Below are positions 1 to 8,338 of a stretch of DNA of 64,000 bases, in pieces. Under the pieces are notes generated by a model, which made no database searches, was not told the origin of the DNA, and worked only from the letters and a program-made list of their open reading frames with translations. Source of the DNA: JAOUEA01 sp038249195 (GTDB lineage: Bacteria > Actinomycetota > UBA4738 > HRBIN12); NCBI GenBank assembly GCA_038249195.1, contig JBBRWM010000004.1, forward strand, positions 186,001 to 250,000, in the 5' to 3' direction. The first letter of the stretch is position 1, and every line of letters begins with the position of its first letter. Both the position numbers and the translations under genes were made by a program.

Positions 1-371
<371 letters not shown>

Positions 372-413
372 CCGTTCAGCGAAGTCGGTGCGTGCGGGTG
401 GCGACCTCGATCC

Positions 414-896
414 TCAGCTGACCGCCTTCTTCACGAGAGCGCCGATCTTTGCCCCGTCGGCCTCGGTCAACTTCGTCAGCGCGAAGGCGGTCGGCCACAC
501 GGCGCCCTTGTCGAGGTTCGCCTCGTCGCTGAATCCGAATGACGCGTACCTCGTCTTGAACTTCTGCGCGCTTTGGAAGAAGCAGACGACCTTGCCGTCC
601 TTGGCGTACGCGGGCATCCCGTACCAGAGTCTCGGCGAGAGCGACGGCGCGTTGGCTTTGACGATCGCGTGGAGCCGCTTGCCCAACGCGCGGTCCGGTG
701 CAGGCATCTCGGCGATCTTCGCAAGCACCTCGCGCTCACCGTCCGCCTCGTCCGCGCGCGACCCGCGCCGTGCGGACGCCTTCAGCTCTTGGGCGCGGTC
801 CTTCATCGCGGCCCGTTCCTCGTCCGAGAATCCCTTGGATGTCTTGCCGCGCGCGGTGGTGGTCTTGGCGGACTTCCTCGTGTCCTTCATCGCCAT
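414..896 (-). CDS. DUF1801 (YdhG-like) domain protein
   Basis: 160 residues. The C-terminal ~100 residues carry the DUF1801/YdhG fold signature: a short helical part, then WYGMPAYAKDGKVVCFFQ, FGFSDEANLD and a terminal helix. The first ~45 residues are Lys/Ala-rich and basic, probably a disordered extension. Start chosen at 896 because GGGAGGG lies just upstream; longer in-frame extensions run into the groEL promoter region. No biochemical function is established for the family, which resembles frataxin-like small folds. The gene is divergent from groEL. Confidence 0.8.
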   Translation of the reverse strand: MAMKDTRKSAKTTTARGKTSKGFSDEERAAMKDRAQELKASARRGSRADEADGEREVLAKIAEMPAPDRALGKRLHAIVKANAPSLSPRLWYGMPAYAKDGKVVCFFQSAQKFKTRYASFGFSDEANLDKGAVWPTAFALTKLTEADGAKIGALVKKAVS

Positions 897-1048
897 GTTC
901 CCTCCCTGGGAGATCTGAGGGTGGTCGGATCCTCCTGTTGGGGGCCGGATGCATCGACCACGGGTGGAATGGTTCCGTCCTTGGCGGCCATCATAGGTAG
1001 CGACTTCGTGAGTAGCCTCCGGAGAGCGGCAGGACTCGTGCGAATCAC

Positions 1049-1079
1049 TTGTCACCGATGGGGTGGTTGCCGCTATCAT
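1049..1079 (+). promoter_or_regulatory. Probable sigma-70-type promoter of groEL
   Basis: TTGTCA (1049-1054) and TATCAT (1074-1079) are separated by 19 nt and lie immediately upstream of the CIRCE operator, so the operator would cover the transcription start. The spacing is slightly long, and the assignment is by eye. Confidence 0.5.
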
Positions 1080-1081
1080 GG

Positions 1082-1108
1082 TTAGCACTCGCCGCCCCTG
1101 AGTGCTAG
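1082..1108 (+). promoter_or_regulatory. CIRCE operator (HrcA binding site) of groEL
   Basis: The inverted repeat TTAGCACTC-N9-GAGTGCTAG matches the CIRCE consensus TTAGCACTC-N9-GAGTGCTAA at all but the last base. CIRCE is the operator of the heat-shock repressor HrcA, so groEL here is predicted to be derepressed on heat or misfolding stress. It lies 63 nt upstream of the groEL start codon. Confidence 0.95.
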
Positions 1109-1171
1109 CAGTCTGAGGCGGTGGCTGAGAAGACCGTCCACGACCGTCACACGACACAGGAAGGAGAAGGG

Positions 1172-2800
<1,629 letters not shown>

Positions 2801-2880
2801 TCCGTTACAGAACCGCAACAATCTCCACCGAACCGTCCGCGGGGGGAGGCCGAATGACAGGTGGAGCCCCTCTCTCCAAC

Positions 2881-2915
2881 GAGAAGGCCTCGAGCCCCCC
2901 GCTCGGGGCCTTCTC
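2881..2915 (+). terminator. Strong hairpin downstream of groEL
   Basis: A 15-bp stem (one G-T pair) with a 5-nt all-C loop: GAGAAGGCCTCGAGC pairs with GCTCGGGGCCTTCTC. No U tract follows, as is common in GC-rich actinobacteria. Confidence 0.7.
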
Positions 2916-2977
2916 CGCGTCTCGGGGCGCCCGGGAAGGGACCCGGCGCCCGCCGTAGGACGTGGCAGAATCGCGCG

Positions 2978-3463
2978 GTGACCGAGGTTCGGATCAAGAT
3001 CCGCTGGCGCGACATGGACCCATACGGCCACGTCAACAACGCCGTCTACCTCAACTATCTGGAGGAATGCCGCGATCGCTTGGTCGAGGAGCTGTTCGGG
3101 ACCGGCGAGGCCTGGGACTTCGTGCTGGTGCACGTCGGCATCGACTACCGCAACGAGCTGACCCAGGTCGACGGGGAGATCACGGTGCGCTGCGACGTGT
3201 CCGGATTCGGCACATCGAGCGTCCGGACCCGGGAAACGATCCTCACGAAAGCAGGCACCGTGGCCGCCGAGGCCGAGTCCGTGATCGTGCCGAGGGCGCC
3301 CGAGGGGTCCCGGTCGCGACCGCTCACGGACCGGGAACGCGGGGCCCTTCGCGATGCCGTGAACGAGACCGGCAAGAGCGATCTCCTCAGGCGCGAGGGG
3401 CCGGGATCAAGCGGCGGCCGTGGACGAAGTGATCGCGATACCAGCCGTCGCCCACGCGCATGA
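2978..3463 (+). CDS. Acyl-CoA thioesterase, 4HBT hot-dog family
   Basis: 161 residues. The N-terminal ~125 residues are a single hot-dog domain with the 4-hydroxybenzoyl-CoA thioesterase signature RWRDMDPYGHVNNAVYLNYLEE, whose Asp is the usual catalytic residue. The family hydrolyses acyl-CoA thioesters in the cytoplasm; the substrate cannot be read from the sequence. The last ~35 residues are basic and low in complexity. GTG start at 2978 begins directly before the domain; CAGAAT at 2966-2971 is a possible -10 box 6 nt upstream, suggesting a leaderless message. The 3' end overlaps the convergent NlpC/P60 gene by 77 nt. Confidence 0.85.
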   Translation: MTEVRIKIRWRDMDPYGHVNNAVYLNYLEECRDRLVEELFGTGEAWDFVLVHVGIDYRNELTQVDGEITVRCDVSGFGTSSVRTRETILTKAGTVAAEAESVIVPRAPEGSRSRPLTDRERGALRDAVNETGKSDLLRREGPGSSGGRGRSDRDTSRRPRA

Positions 3464-4751
3464 TCGTCACGCCCCCGGGGGTGCTCGAGGAGTCCAGGGC
3501 ATAGCCGTTGCCGATGTATACGTCGACGTGGTCGACCGTCCCGTCACGGTTGCCGTCATAGAACGCCAAGTCCCCGGGCAGTAGATCGTCGTACCTGAGC
3601 GACCCGATGCGCGCCATGTCCGCGGAGGAGCGCTGCGGGAGGGCCCACCCCACGTAGGGTCGAGGTGGCGCCACGTTCCACGAGCCTCCATCGTTCGCGC
3701 GCAGGGCCCACCAAGAGAGCCCGGAGCAATCGAACCCCGCGATCGGCTGTCCGCCGAGCCCTGAAGGCTCGGGCGATCCGAGGCCCCACTCTCCGCCCCA
3801 AACGTAGGGGTACCCGACGTAGCGGAGACCCCACCGCACGATGTCCTGTCTCGCCGGCCCCATCTTCGGCAGCCGGATGCCGTCGTACTGGCCGGCCAGC
3901 CACGGCACGACCCAGCTCGAGAGGGTGCTCGCCTTGTACAGCGAGTAGGCCACCTGGGAGCGCGGCATCCGGCTGGTGGGGCCGACGTCCTGTCCCTCGA
4001 TGGCGCTGTTGTACCGGAGCCCGAGTCGCATGCCGAGCAGCGTGGTGCCGAAGTTGATCGGCGTGGGGAACCCGACGCCGTCGGCGGTGTGCAGCGCATC
4101 CAGCTGGCGCGCGGTGTCACGCAGGCCGAGCGCGAGCACGAGCACGCGGTGCACGGTCGTCATCGTGACTGCCTTGTCCGGCATGAAGCGACCGTCGGCC
4201 GACCGCCGCATCCACCCACGGTCCACGGCGATGTTCGCCCATCGGTAGAAGGGATGGGTCGCATCGAGGTCGGTGAATGCGATGGAGCCGTCGACGGCGC
4301 CGTGCGGTGCGAACGCACGCACCACGGCGCGGGCGAAGTACTTGCGGGTCTCGATCACGCCCGGTCGGAACGGATACGAGCCGTCGGCGTTCGAAGGGAA
4401 GTCGCGCATCCAGTCGTTCAGCGCGCCCACGTAGTTGACGGCCGGGCGTACCCAGGCGGTGTTCGCGCCGAGATCGCTCCACTTGATCTTGGGACCGGCG
4501 CGGAGCGCTCGAGGACGTAGGTGAACGGGGAGCGGGGCGGGTCCCGATCCGTCATCGCCGGCCGTGACGCCCGCCCGCGATACGGGCGTCGCTACCGCGT
4601 TCTGCGTAGTCCCGATCGGCAAGAGCGCGAGGGACGACGCGGTGATCGCCAGCGTTAGCACGCGTCGACGGATCCTCTCACCCCCACAGACCATGCAGGG
4701 AAGTTCGGCCCTTTGACCAGGGAACTTGAGGCGCTCGCGGTCGATCCTCAT
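3387..4751 (-). CDS. Exported SLH-domain NlpC/P60 cell-wall hydrolase
   Basis: 454 residues. A signal peptide is visible at about residues 28-55 (RIRRR, then a hydrophobic run to NAVA). Residues ~90-215 resemble S-layer homology repeats (FTDLDATHPFYRWANIAVDRGW). The C-terminal ~150 residues are an NlpC/P60 peptidase with Cys342 in FDCSG and His408 in VDHVDVYIG. This family cleaves peptidoglycan stem peptides, so the protein probably anchors to the envelope and remodels the wall. The start at 4751 is supported by TACGGT (4760-4765, minus strand) 8 nt upstream; a start at 4694 would give a more standard signal peptide. It is divergent from the 72-residue gene at 4829. Confidence 0.88.
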   Translation of the reverse strand: MRIDRERLKFPGQRAELPCMVCGGERIRRRVLTLAITASSLALLPIGTTQNAVATPVSRAGVTAGDDGSGPAPLPVHLRPRALRAGPKIKWSDLGANTAWVRPAVNYVGALNDWMRDFPSNADGSYPFRPGVIETRKYFARAVVRAFAPHGAVDGSIAFTDLDATHPFYRWANIAVDRGWMRRSADGRFMPDKAVTMTTVHRVLVLALGLRDTARQLDALHTADGVGFPTPINFGTTLLGMRLGLRYNSAIEGQDVGPTSRMPRSQVAYSLYKASTLSSWVVPWLAGQYDGIRLPKMGPARQDIVRWGLRYVGYPYVWGGEWGLGSPEPSGLGGQPIAGFDCSGLSWWALRANDGGSWNVAPPRPYVGWALPQRSSADMARIGSLRYDDLLPGDLAFYDGNRDGTVDHVDVYIGNGYALDSSSTPGGVTIMRVGDGWYRDHFVHGRRLIPAPRA

Positions 4752-4759
4752 GCCTCGAG

Positions 4760-4765
4760 ACCGTA
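4760..4765 (-). promoter_or_regulatory. Candidate leaderless -10 box of the NlpC/P60 gene
   Basis: TACGGT on the minus strand, 8 nt before ATG 4751. Fits the TANNNT pattern seen before several starts in this window. Confidence 0.4.
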
Positions 4766-4816
4766 GCCCCGCCCGCCCGGGTCGGGGCAGCGAGCCCGGA
4801 CCTACGCAGGGTGCGG

Positions 4817-4822
4817 TAGGGT
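4817..4822 (+). promoter_or_regulatory. Candidate leaderless -10 box of the 72-residue gene
   Basis: TAGGGT, 6 nt before ATG 4829. Transcription would begin at or next to the start codon. Confidence 0.5.
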
Positions 4823-4828
4823 CGCGTC

Positions 4829-5047
4829 ATGCTCGGTGAACGCGAGGCCATCGTGGTGGAGGTGGCGCCCTTCAACGTCCACGGCGTCGCGCACGTGGAC
4901 GTTCGCGTTGCCTACCGAGACCGGTCGACGGCCTCGGCGCGCCTCGGCGCAGAGAGCATCCCGGCGGGGCTGGCGCGCGGCGATGAGGTGGTCGTGAGCA
5001 CGGCCCTCAACATGATCGTGGCGGTGCGCAGACCGCAGATCAGCTGA
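4829..5047 (+). CDS. Small conserved-looking protein, function unknown
   Basis: 72 residues. The composition and codon use are those of a real gene: alternating hydrophobic residues suggest a small beta-barrel (AIVVEVAPFNVHGVAHVDVRV, then GDEVVVSTALNMIVAVRR). The EVAPFNV-rest-GDEVVV layout looks like a tiny OB- or SH3-like nucleotide- or ligand-binding fold, but I do not recognise a named family. No signal peptide, no membrane segment and no cysteine. No Shine-Dalgarno sequence; a -10 box lies 6 nt upstream. It is divergent from the cell-wall hydrolase and convergent with the next gene. Confidence 0.7.
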   Translation: MLGEREAIVVEVAPFNVHGVAHVDVRVAYRDRSTASARLGAESIPAGLARGDEVVVSTALNMIVAVRRPQIS

Positions 5048-5065
5048 GCTCGACCGGGGACGCCC

Positions 5066-5596
5066 TCATTCGTTGGGACCTTCGCCGCGGACCTGCTCGA
5101 CCTTCTCCAACGCCTGACGCAGGTCCTTCAACCAGTCCTCCTGCCGCTCGGCGACCATGCGCACGCACCAGGCGAGCGCGTGGCTCCTGCTGCGGGCGAC
5201 CCCCGCGTCCACCAGCGTGTCGAGCACCTTGCGCTCGGGCATGCGCAAGCGCGTCATCGCGGGGATGGACAGCGTGGTGAACAGGTGGAGCTGGTCGCCG
5301 CATCGCGCCCCCCAGGAAACCTTGCGCCCGAAGCGGCGCTGGGCCTCGTCGGCGACCTGCATGCGCTTGCCGCGCGTGTCCTCGCGGAAGCCCGCGATCC
5401 GGGAACCGAGCGCCGCGTCCCGTGTGTCCGACGTTGCGTCGGCGGGGAGCTCGGGTTCGGGGAGCGTGCCCACGACGAGGATCTCGTCGCGATCGTTCGT
5501 GACCTCGGGCGGCCCGGCGAACCACTCGGAGGGGAGCCGGCCCGCGAACCAGCCCTGCAAGTGCTCCGCGGATGAGGTGGTCTCGTTGGGAGTCAT
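5066..5596 (-). CDS. Conserved hypothetical protein of actinobacterial type
   Basis: 176 residues, soluble, no signal peptide. An N-terminal segment (WFAGRLPSEWFAGPPEVTNDRDEILVVG) is followed by a charged middle (REDTRGKRMQVADEAQRRFGRKVSWGARCGD) and a helical C-terminal half (ARSRSHALAWCVRMVAERQEDWLKDL). The overall pattern, with PEVTxDRDEILVVG and a helix that reads like an antitoxin or ribbon-helix-helix dimer helix, recalls a family widespread in Actinomycetota without a known function. The start region is AT-rich and has two adjacent GATTACAT copies at 5604-5619, a possible autoregulatory site or leaderless promoter. Confidence 0.7.
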   Translation of the reverse strand: MTPNETTSSAEHLQGWFAGRLPSEWFAGPPEVTNDRDEILVVGTLPEPELPADATSDTRDAALGSRIAGFREDTRGKRMQVADEAQRRFGRKVSWGARCGDQLHLFTTLSIPAMTRLRMPERKVLDTLVDAGVARSRSHALAWCVRMVAERQEDWLKDLRQALEKVEQVRGEGPNE

Positions 5597-5603
5597 ACTC
5601 GGA

Positions 5604-5619
5604 GATTACATGATTACAT
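5604..5619. repeat. Tandem GATTACAT direct repeat in a promoter
   Basis: Two abutting copies of GATTACAT, 7 nt upstream of the start codon of the minus-strand gene ending at 5596. It is one of the most AT-rich spots in the window. Read on the minus strand it contains TGTAAT, a near-consensus -10 box, twice. It could be a doubled -10 element or an operator. Confidence 0.55.
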
Positions 5620-5757
5620 ACGTACGACAACCGGCCCGAGACCGGTGGGACGCGTCGGCGGAGGGATCCGTGGCTTGAATCGGCGAGCCACGGTGGTTCC
5701 GTCGCACGCGCGCCCGTGCCATGCTGGAGATCGAAACGAACGAGGGAGGGCTCGGTA

Positions 5758-6610
5758 ATGGATGCGCGACCCGCAGCGAAAGCCTCACCGCTGCCGATGA
5801 TCCTGGGGATCGTCGGCGGACTCTTGTTTGTTCATCGGCGCGTTCCTGACCTGGGTCACGGCCTCGTTCGACGTTTCGAAACTGGCGCAGGCGCTCGGGG
5901 TGGACCCGGCCCTGATGCAGGGTGCGGTGGGCTCGAAGTCGCAGTCCGCGTCGGGCCTGCACAGCCAACTCCACGGAACCTTCGCCTTGATCGCGGGCAT
6001 CCTCGTCGTCGCGTGCGCCGTGGTCCTGTTCGTCAGGGCCGACCTCGGCAAGATCATGGGCGCGCTGATGATCGTGTTCGGCGTGATCGGTGCCGGAGTG
6101 GCTCTGTATGACATCAGCAGGGTGAACCACCTGAAGAACGACGTGCTCGGCTCGGCGGCCGGCCTCCTTCAGGGTGCCGGGGTCGATCCCGGCGTTCTCG
6201 GTGACGCGATCAAGGTGACCCCGGGCATCGGCATCTGGATATGCATCGCCGGCGGGCTTGTCGCGGTGGTAGGCGGCATCTTGGCGCTCATGACTAAGCC
6301 CGCGGCTCCCGCGACGATGGCATCCGCGGGCACCGGCGTGCCTGCCGCATCGAGCGGGTTCGAGTCCTCTCCGGTCACGTCGACCCCGCCGGCCCCCGAA
6401 CCGCCGCCCGTGCGCGCGCCGGAGACGCCCGCGGCCACCCCGGAGCCGCCACCGGCAGACACGACCATGACCGCCCACGAGCCGCCACCGTCCGACATGG
6501 GCACGACGGCCGCTCCGGAACCGCCGCCGGCCGACATGGGCACGAGCGCCGCCCCGGAGCCGCCGCCCGCACCCGAGACCGGGGGCGATGAGGGAGCCGG
6601 AACGACGTAG
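5758..6610 (+). CDS. Membrane protein with Pro-rich repeat tail, reading frame broken near the start
   Basis: The gene begins at ATG 5758 after GAGGGAGGG and reads MDARPAAKASPLPMILGIVGGLL, then loses frame. The rest continues in another frame from about 5828 (FIGAFLTWVTASFDVSK) to 6610. The break sits on an 8-nt tandem duplication, TTGTTTGT (5824-5831); removing one TTGT restores a continuous first membrane helix. The joined protein (~280 residues) would have about four membrane segments and a ~100-residue tail of EPPP-containing repeats with alternating DMGT(T/S)AA units. Function unknown. The downstream frame alone could start at TTG 5828 but would lack half of the first helix. Confidence 0.7.
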
Positions 6611-6613
6611 CCG

Positions 6614-7018
6614 GTGCGGACGCGAGAGCTCCGGATCGACACAACGGACCGGCGGGTCGTGGACCTAACGGGGGACGTGGGTGCCTTCGCGGCCGAGACC
6701 GCCGCCGACGGACTCCTCCACGTGTTCGCGCCCCACGCCACGGTCGGCGTGGCGCTGATCGAAACGGGCGCCGGCACCGAGGGCGACCTCGAGGCCACGA
6801 TCGAGCGGTTGCTGCCGCGGGACGATCGGTACGCGCACCGGCACGGGTCGGTGGGTCACGGGGGCGACCACGTCCTGCCCGCGTTCGTCTCGCCCTCACT
6901 GATCATCCCGGTGATCCAGGGCAGGCCGGCCCTCGGGACCTGGCAATCGGTCGTCTTGGTGGATCCGAACCGCGAGAACGACGTGCGGACCATCCGGCTC
7001 TCGTTCGTGCCGGGCTAG
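6614..7018 (+). CDS. YjbQ-family (UPF0047) protein
   Basis: 134 residues with the YjbQ fold: a central LLHVFAPHATVGVALIETG strand-loop and the conserved RYAHRHGSVGHGGDHVLPAF block, then IPVIQGRPALGTWQSVVLVD. The conserved histidines are those used for metal binding in the family. Some members show weak secondary thiamine-phosphate synthase activity; the physiological role is not settled. GTG start 3 nt after the stop of the broken membrane protein gene, so the two are probably co-transcribed. Convergent with the GroES-like gene, 8 nt apart. Confidence 0.88.
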   Translation: MRTRELRIDTTDRRVVDLTGDVGAFAAETAADGLLHVFAPHATVGVALIETGAGTEGDLEATIERLLPRDDRYAHRHGSVGHGGDHVLPAFVSPSLIIPVIQGRPALGTWQSVVLVDPNRENDVRTIRLSFVPG

Positions 7019-7026
7019 GTCGAGGC

Positions 7027-7437
7027 TCAGAGGTACTGGCCGGGCGCGCGGTCAGCGCGATCGTCCGACGGGGTCTGCACCGCCTGGACGTCCCGCTCGC
7101 GCAGGAGGACGAGGTCTTCGCCTTCGAGCTCCACCTCCAGGCCCGACGACGGCAGGAACAGCACCTGATCGCCGGGCCTCGCCACCCGGACATCCGGTCC
7201 GGTGAGCGCGACGTCCCCCCAGGCCAGGCGCTTGGGCGCCGGCATCGCCGTCGCGGGGATGAGCAGCCCTCCCGAAGACGTGCGCTCGCCGTTCCCCGGA
7301 AGGCGCACCACCAGCCGGTCCCCGGTCAGCCGTACGTCGGGGGGCACGGTCGCCGGCTTCTTGCCCCTGGGACCTCGCGGCTTCGTCGCGGGCTTGGAGA
7401 GCTCGGCGGCGGATCGGGCATCGCTCACGCGGGGCAT
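7027..7437 (-). CDS. groES: GroES-like co-chaperonin (Cpn10) with N-terminal extension
   Basis: 136 residues. The last ~95 residues follow the Cpn10 pattern: DRLVVRLP, then SGGLLIPATA where the mobile loop ends, VARPGDQVLFLPSSG and the terminal EDLVLLRERDVQAV that is nearly diagnostic of GroES. The first ~40 residues (Lys/Pro-rich, GPRGKKPA) are an unusual extension. GroES caps the GroEL ring; here it is the only candidate partner in the window but is ~4.3 kb from groEL on the other strand and lacks a CIRCE site. The mobile-loop hydrophobic tripeptide normally IVL is not obvious (GNGERTSSGGLLIP), so it may be a specialised paralogue. 31 nt divergent from the methyltransferase gene. Confidence 0.8.
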   Translation of the reverse strand: MPRVSDARSAAELSKPATKPRGPRGKKPATVPPDVRLTGDRLVVRLPGNGERTSSGGLLIPATAMPAPKRLAWGDVALTGPDVRVARPGDQVLFLPSSGLEVELEGEDLVLLRERDVQAVQTPSDDRADRAPGQYL

Positions 7438-7468
7438 CCGCCGAGTGTAGCGAGCGCCAGCGGGTACC

Positions 7469-8338
7469 ATGCGCCGCGTGAACGCGCACGAGGCCATCGG
7501 CAGTGGGGAGAAGATCCTTCGGGCGTCGCCGGCCATCGACCACTGGCAGAAGGGTCGCGAGCGGATCGAGTCCGAAGAGCTGCTCGGCTTCGTGCTCGGC
7601 GAAGAGCCCCTCGGCGGGCAGGAGCTGCCGGAGCGGGCCCGCCGTTCGTTCATGGAGTTGGTCGAGCGGCGCGCGAGTGGCGAGCCCGTCGCCTTGATCA
7701 CCGGGTCCATCGAGTTCCTCGGGTTGGACGTGCTGGCGGAGGCCGGGGTGTTCATCCCACGGCATTCATCTGAGTTCCTCGCGATCCAGGCGATCCGTCG
7801 GCTCAAGGGCCGGAAGCGCCCGATCCATGCGGACATCGCGACGGGGTCCGGCGCCGTGGCGTTGGCGGTGGCAGACCGGGTGCCGCGCGCCGGCGTGTAC
7901 GGAACGGACATGGCCGCCGACGCCGTCAAGCTCGCGCGCCGCAACGCGAAGCGGCTCGGACTGAAGGCGTCGTTCGCACGAGGCGACCTTTTCGCGGGAC
8001 TGCCGGATGCGCTCGAGGGAAGCGTCGACGTCATCACGATCCACCCTCCTTACGTGCCGGTGGATGAGGTCGAAGATCTTCCCGACGAAGTGCGCGCGTT
8101 CGAGCCGACGCACACGCTCACGGACGGGAGCCTCGACGGCATGGAGCTCGTTCGACGCACGGCCGAGGAGGGGCCTGCCTGGCTCACGAAGCAGGGATGG
8201 GTGTTGGTCGAGGCAGATCCCGACGCCGCGCGCGACGTGAAGCGCGTTCTGGTCCGGGCGGGGTTCCGTGGCGTCGCGAGCACGAAGGGTGGCGAGCTCA
8301 AGGTGACCCGCGTCGTGGTGGGAAGGAGGCCGAGATGA
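7469..8338 (+). CDS. PrmC/HemK-like N-methyltransferase with an HPPY motif
   Basis: 289 residues. Residues ~1-85 resemble the PrmC N-terminal helical domain and residues ~90-285 form a SAM-dependent Rossmann methyltransferase (DIATGSGAVALAVA, with the following acidic YGTDMAADAV). PrmC modifies the GGQ glutamine of release factors through an NPPY motif; here the motif is ITIHPPYVP, with His in place of Asn, and the usual PRPETE is PRHSSE. The fold is clear but the substrate may therefore not be a release factor. Gene ends in a GGAAGGAGG and overlaps the peptidase start by ATGA, so the two are translationally coupled. Confidence 0.78.
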   Translation: MRRVNAHEAIGSGEKILRASPAIDHWQKGRERIESEELLGFVLGEEPLGGQELPERARRSFMELVERRASGEPVALITGSIEFLGLDVLAEAGVFIPRHSSEFLAIQAIRRLKGRKRPIHADIATGSGAVALAVADRVPRAGVYGTDMAADAVKLARRNAKRLGLKASFARGDLFAGLPDALEGSVDVITIHPPYVPVDEVEDLPDEVRAFEPTHTLTDGSLDGMELVRRTAEEGPAWLTKQGWVLVEADPDAARDVKRVLVRAGFRGVASTKGGELKVTRVVVGRRPR

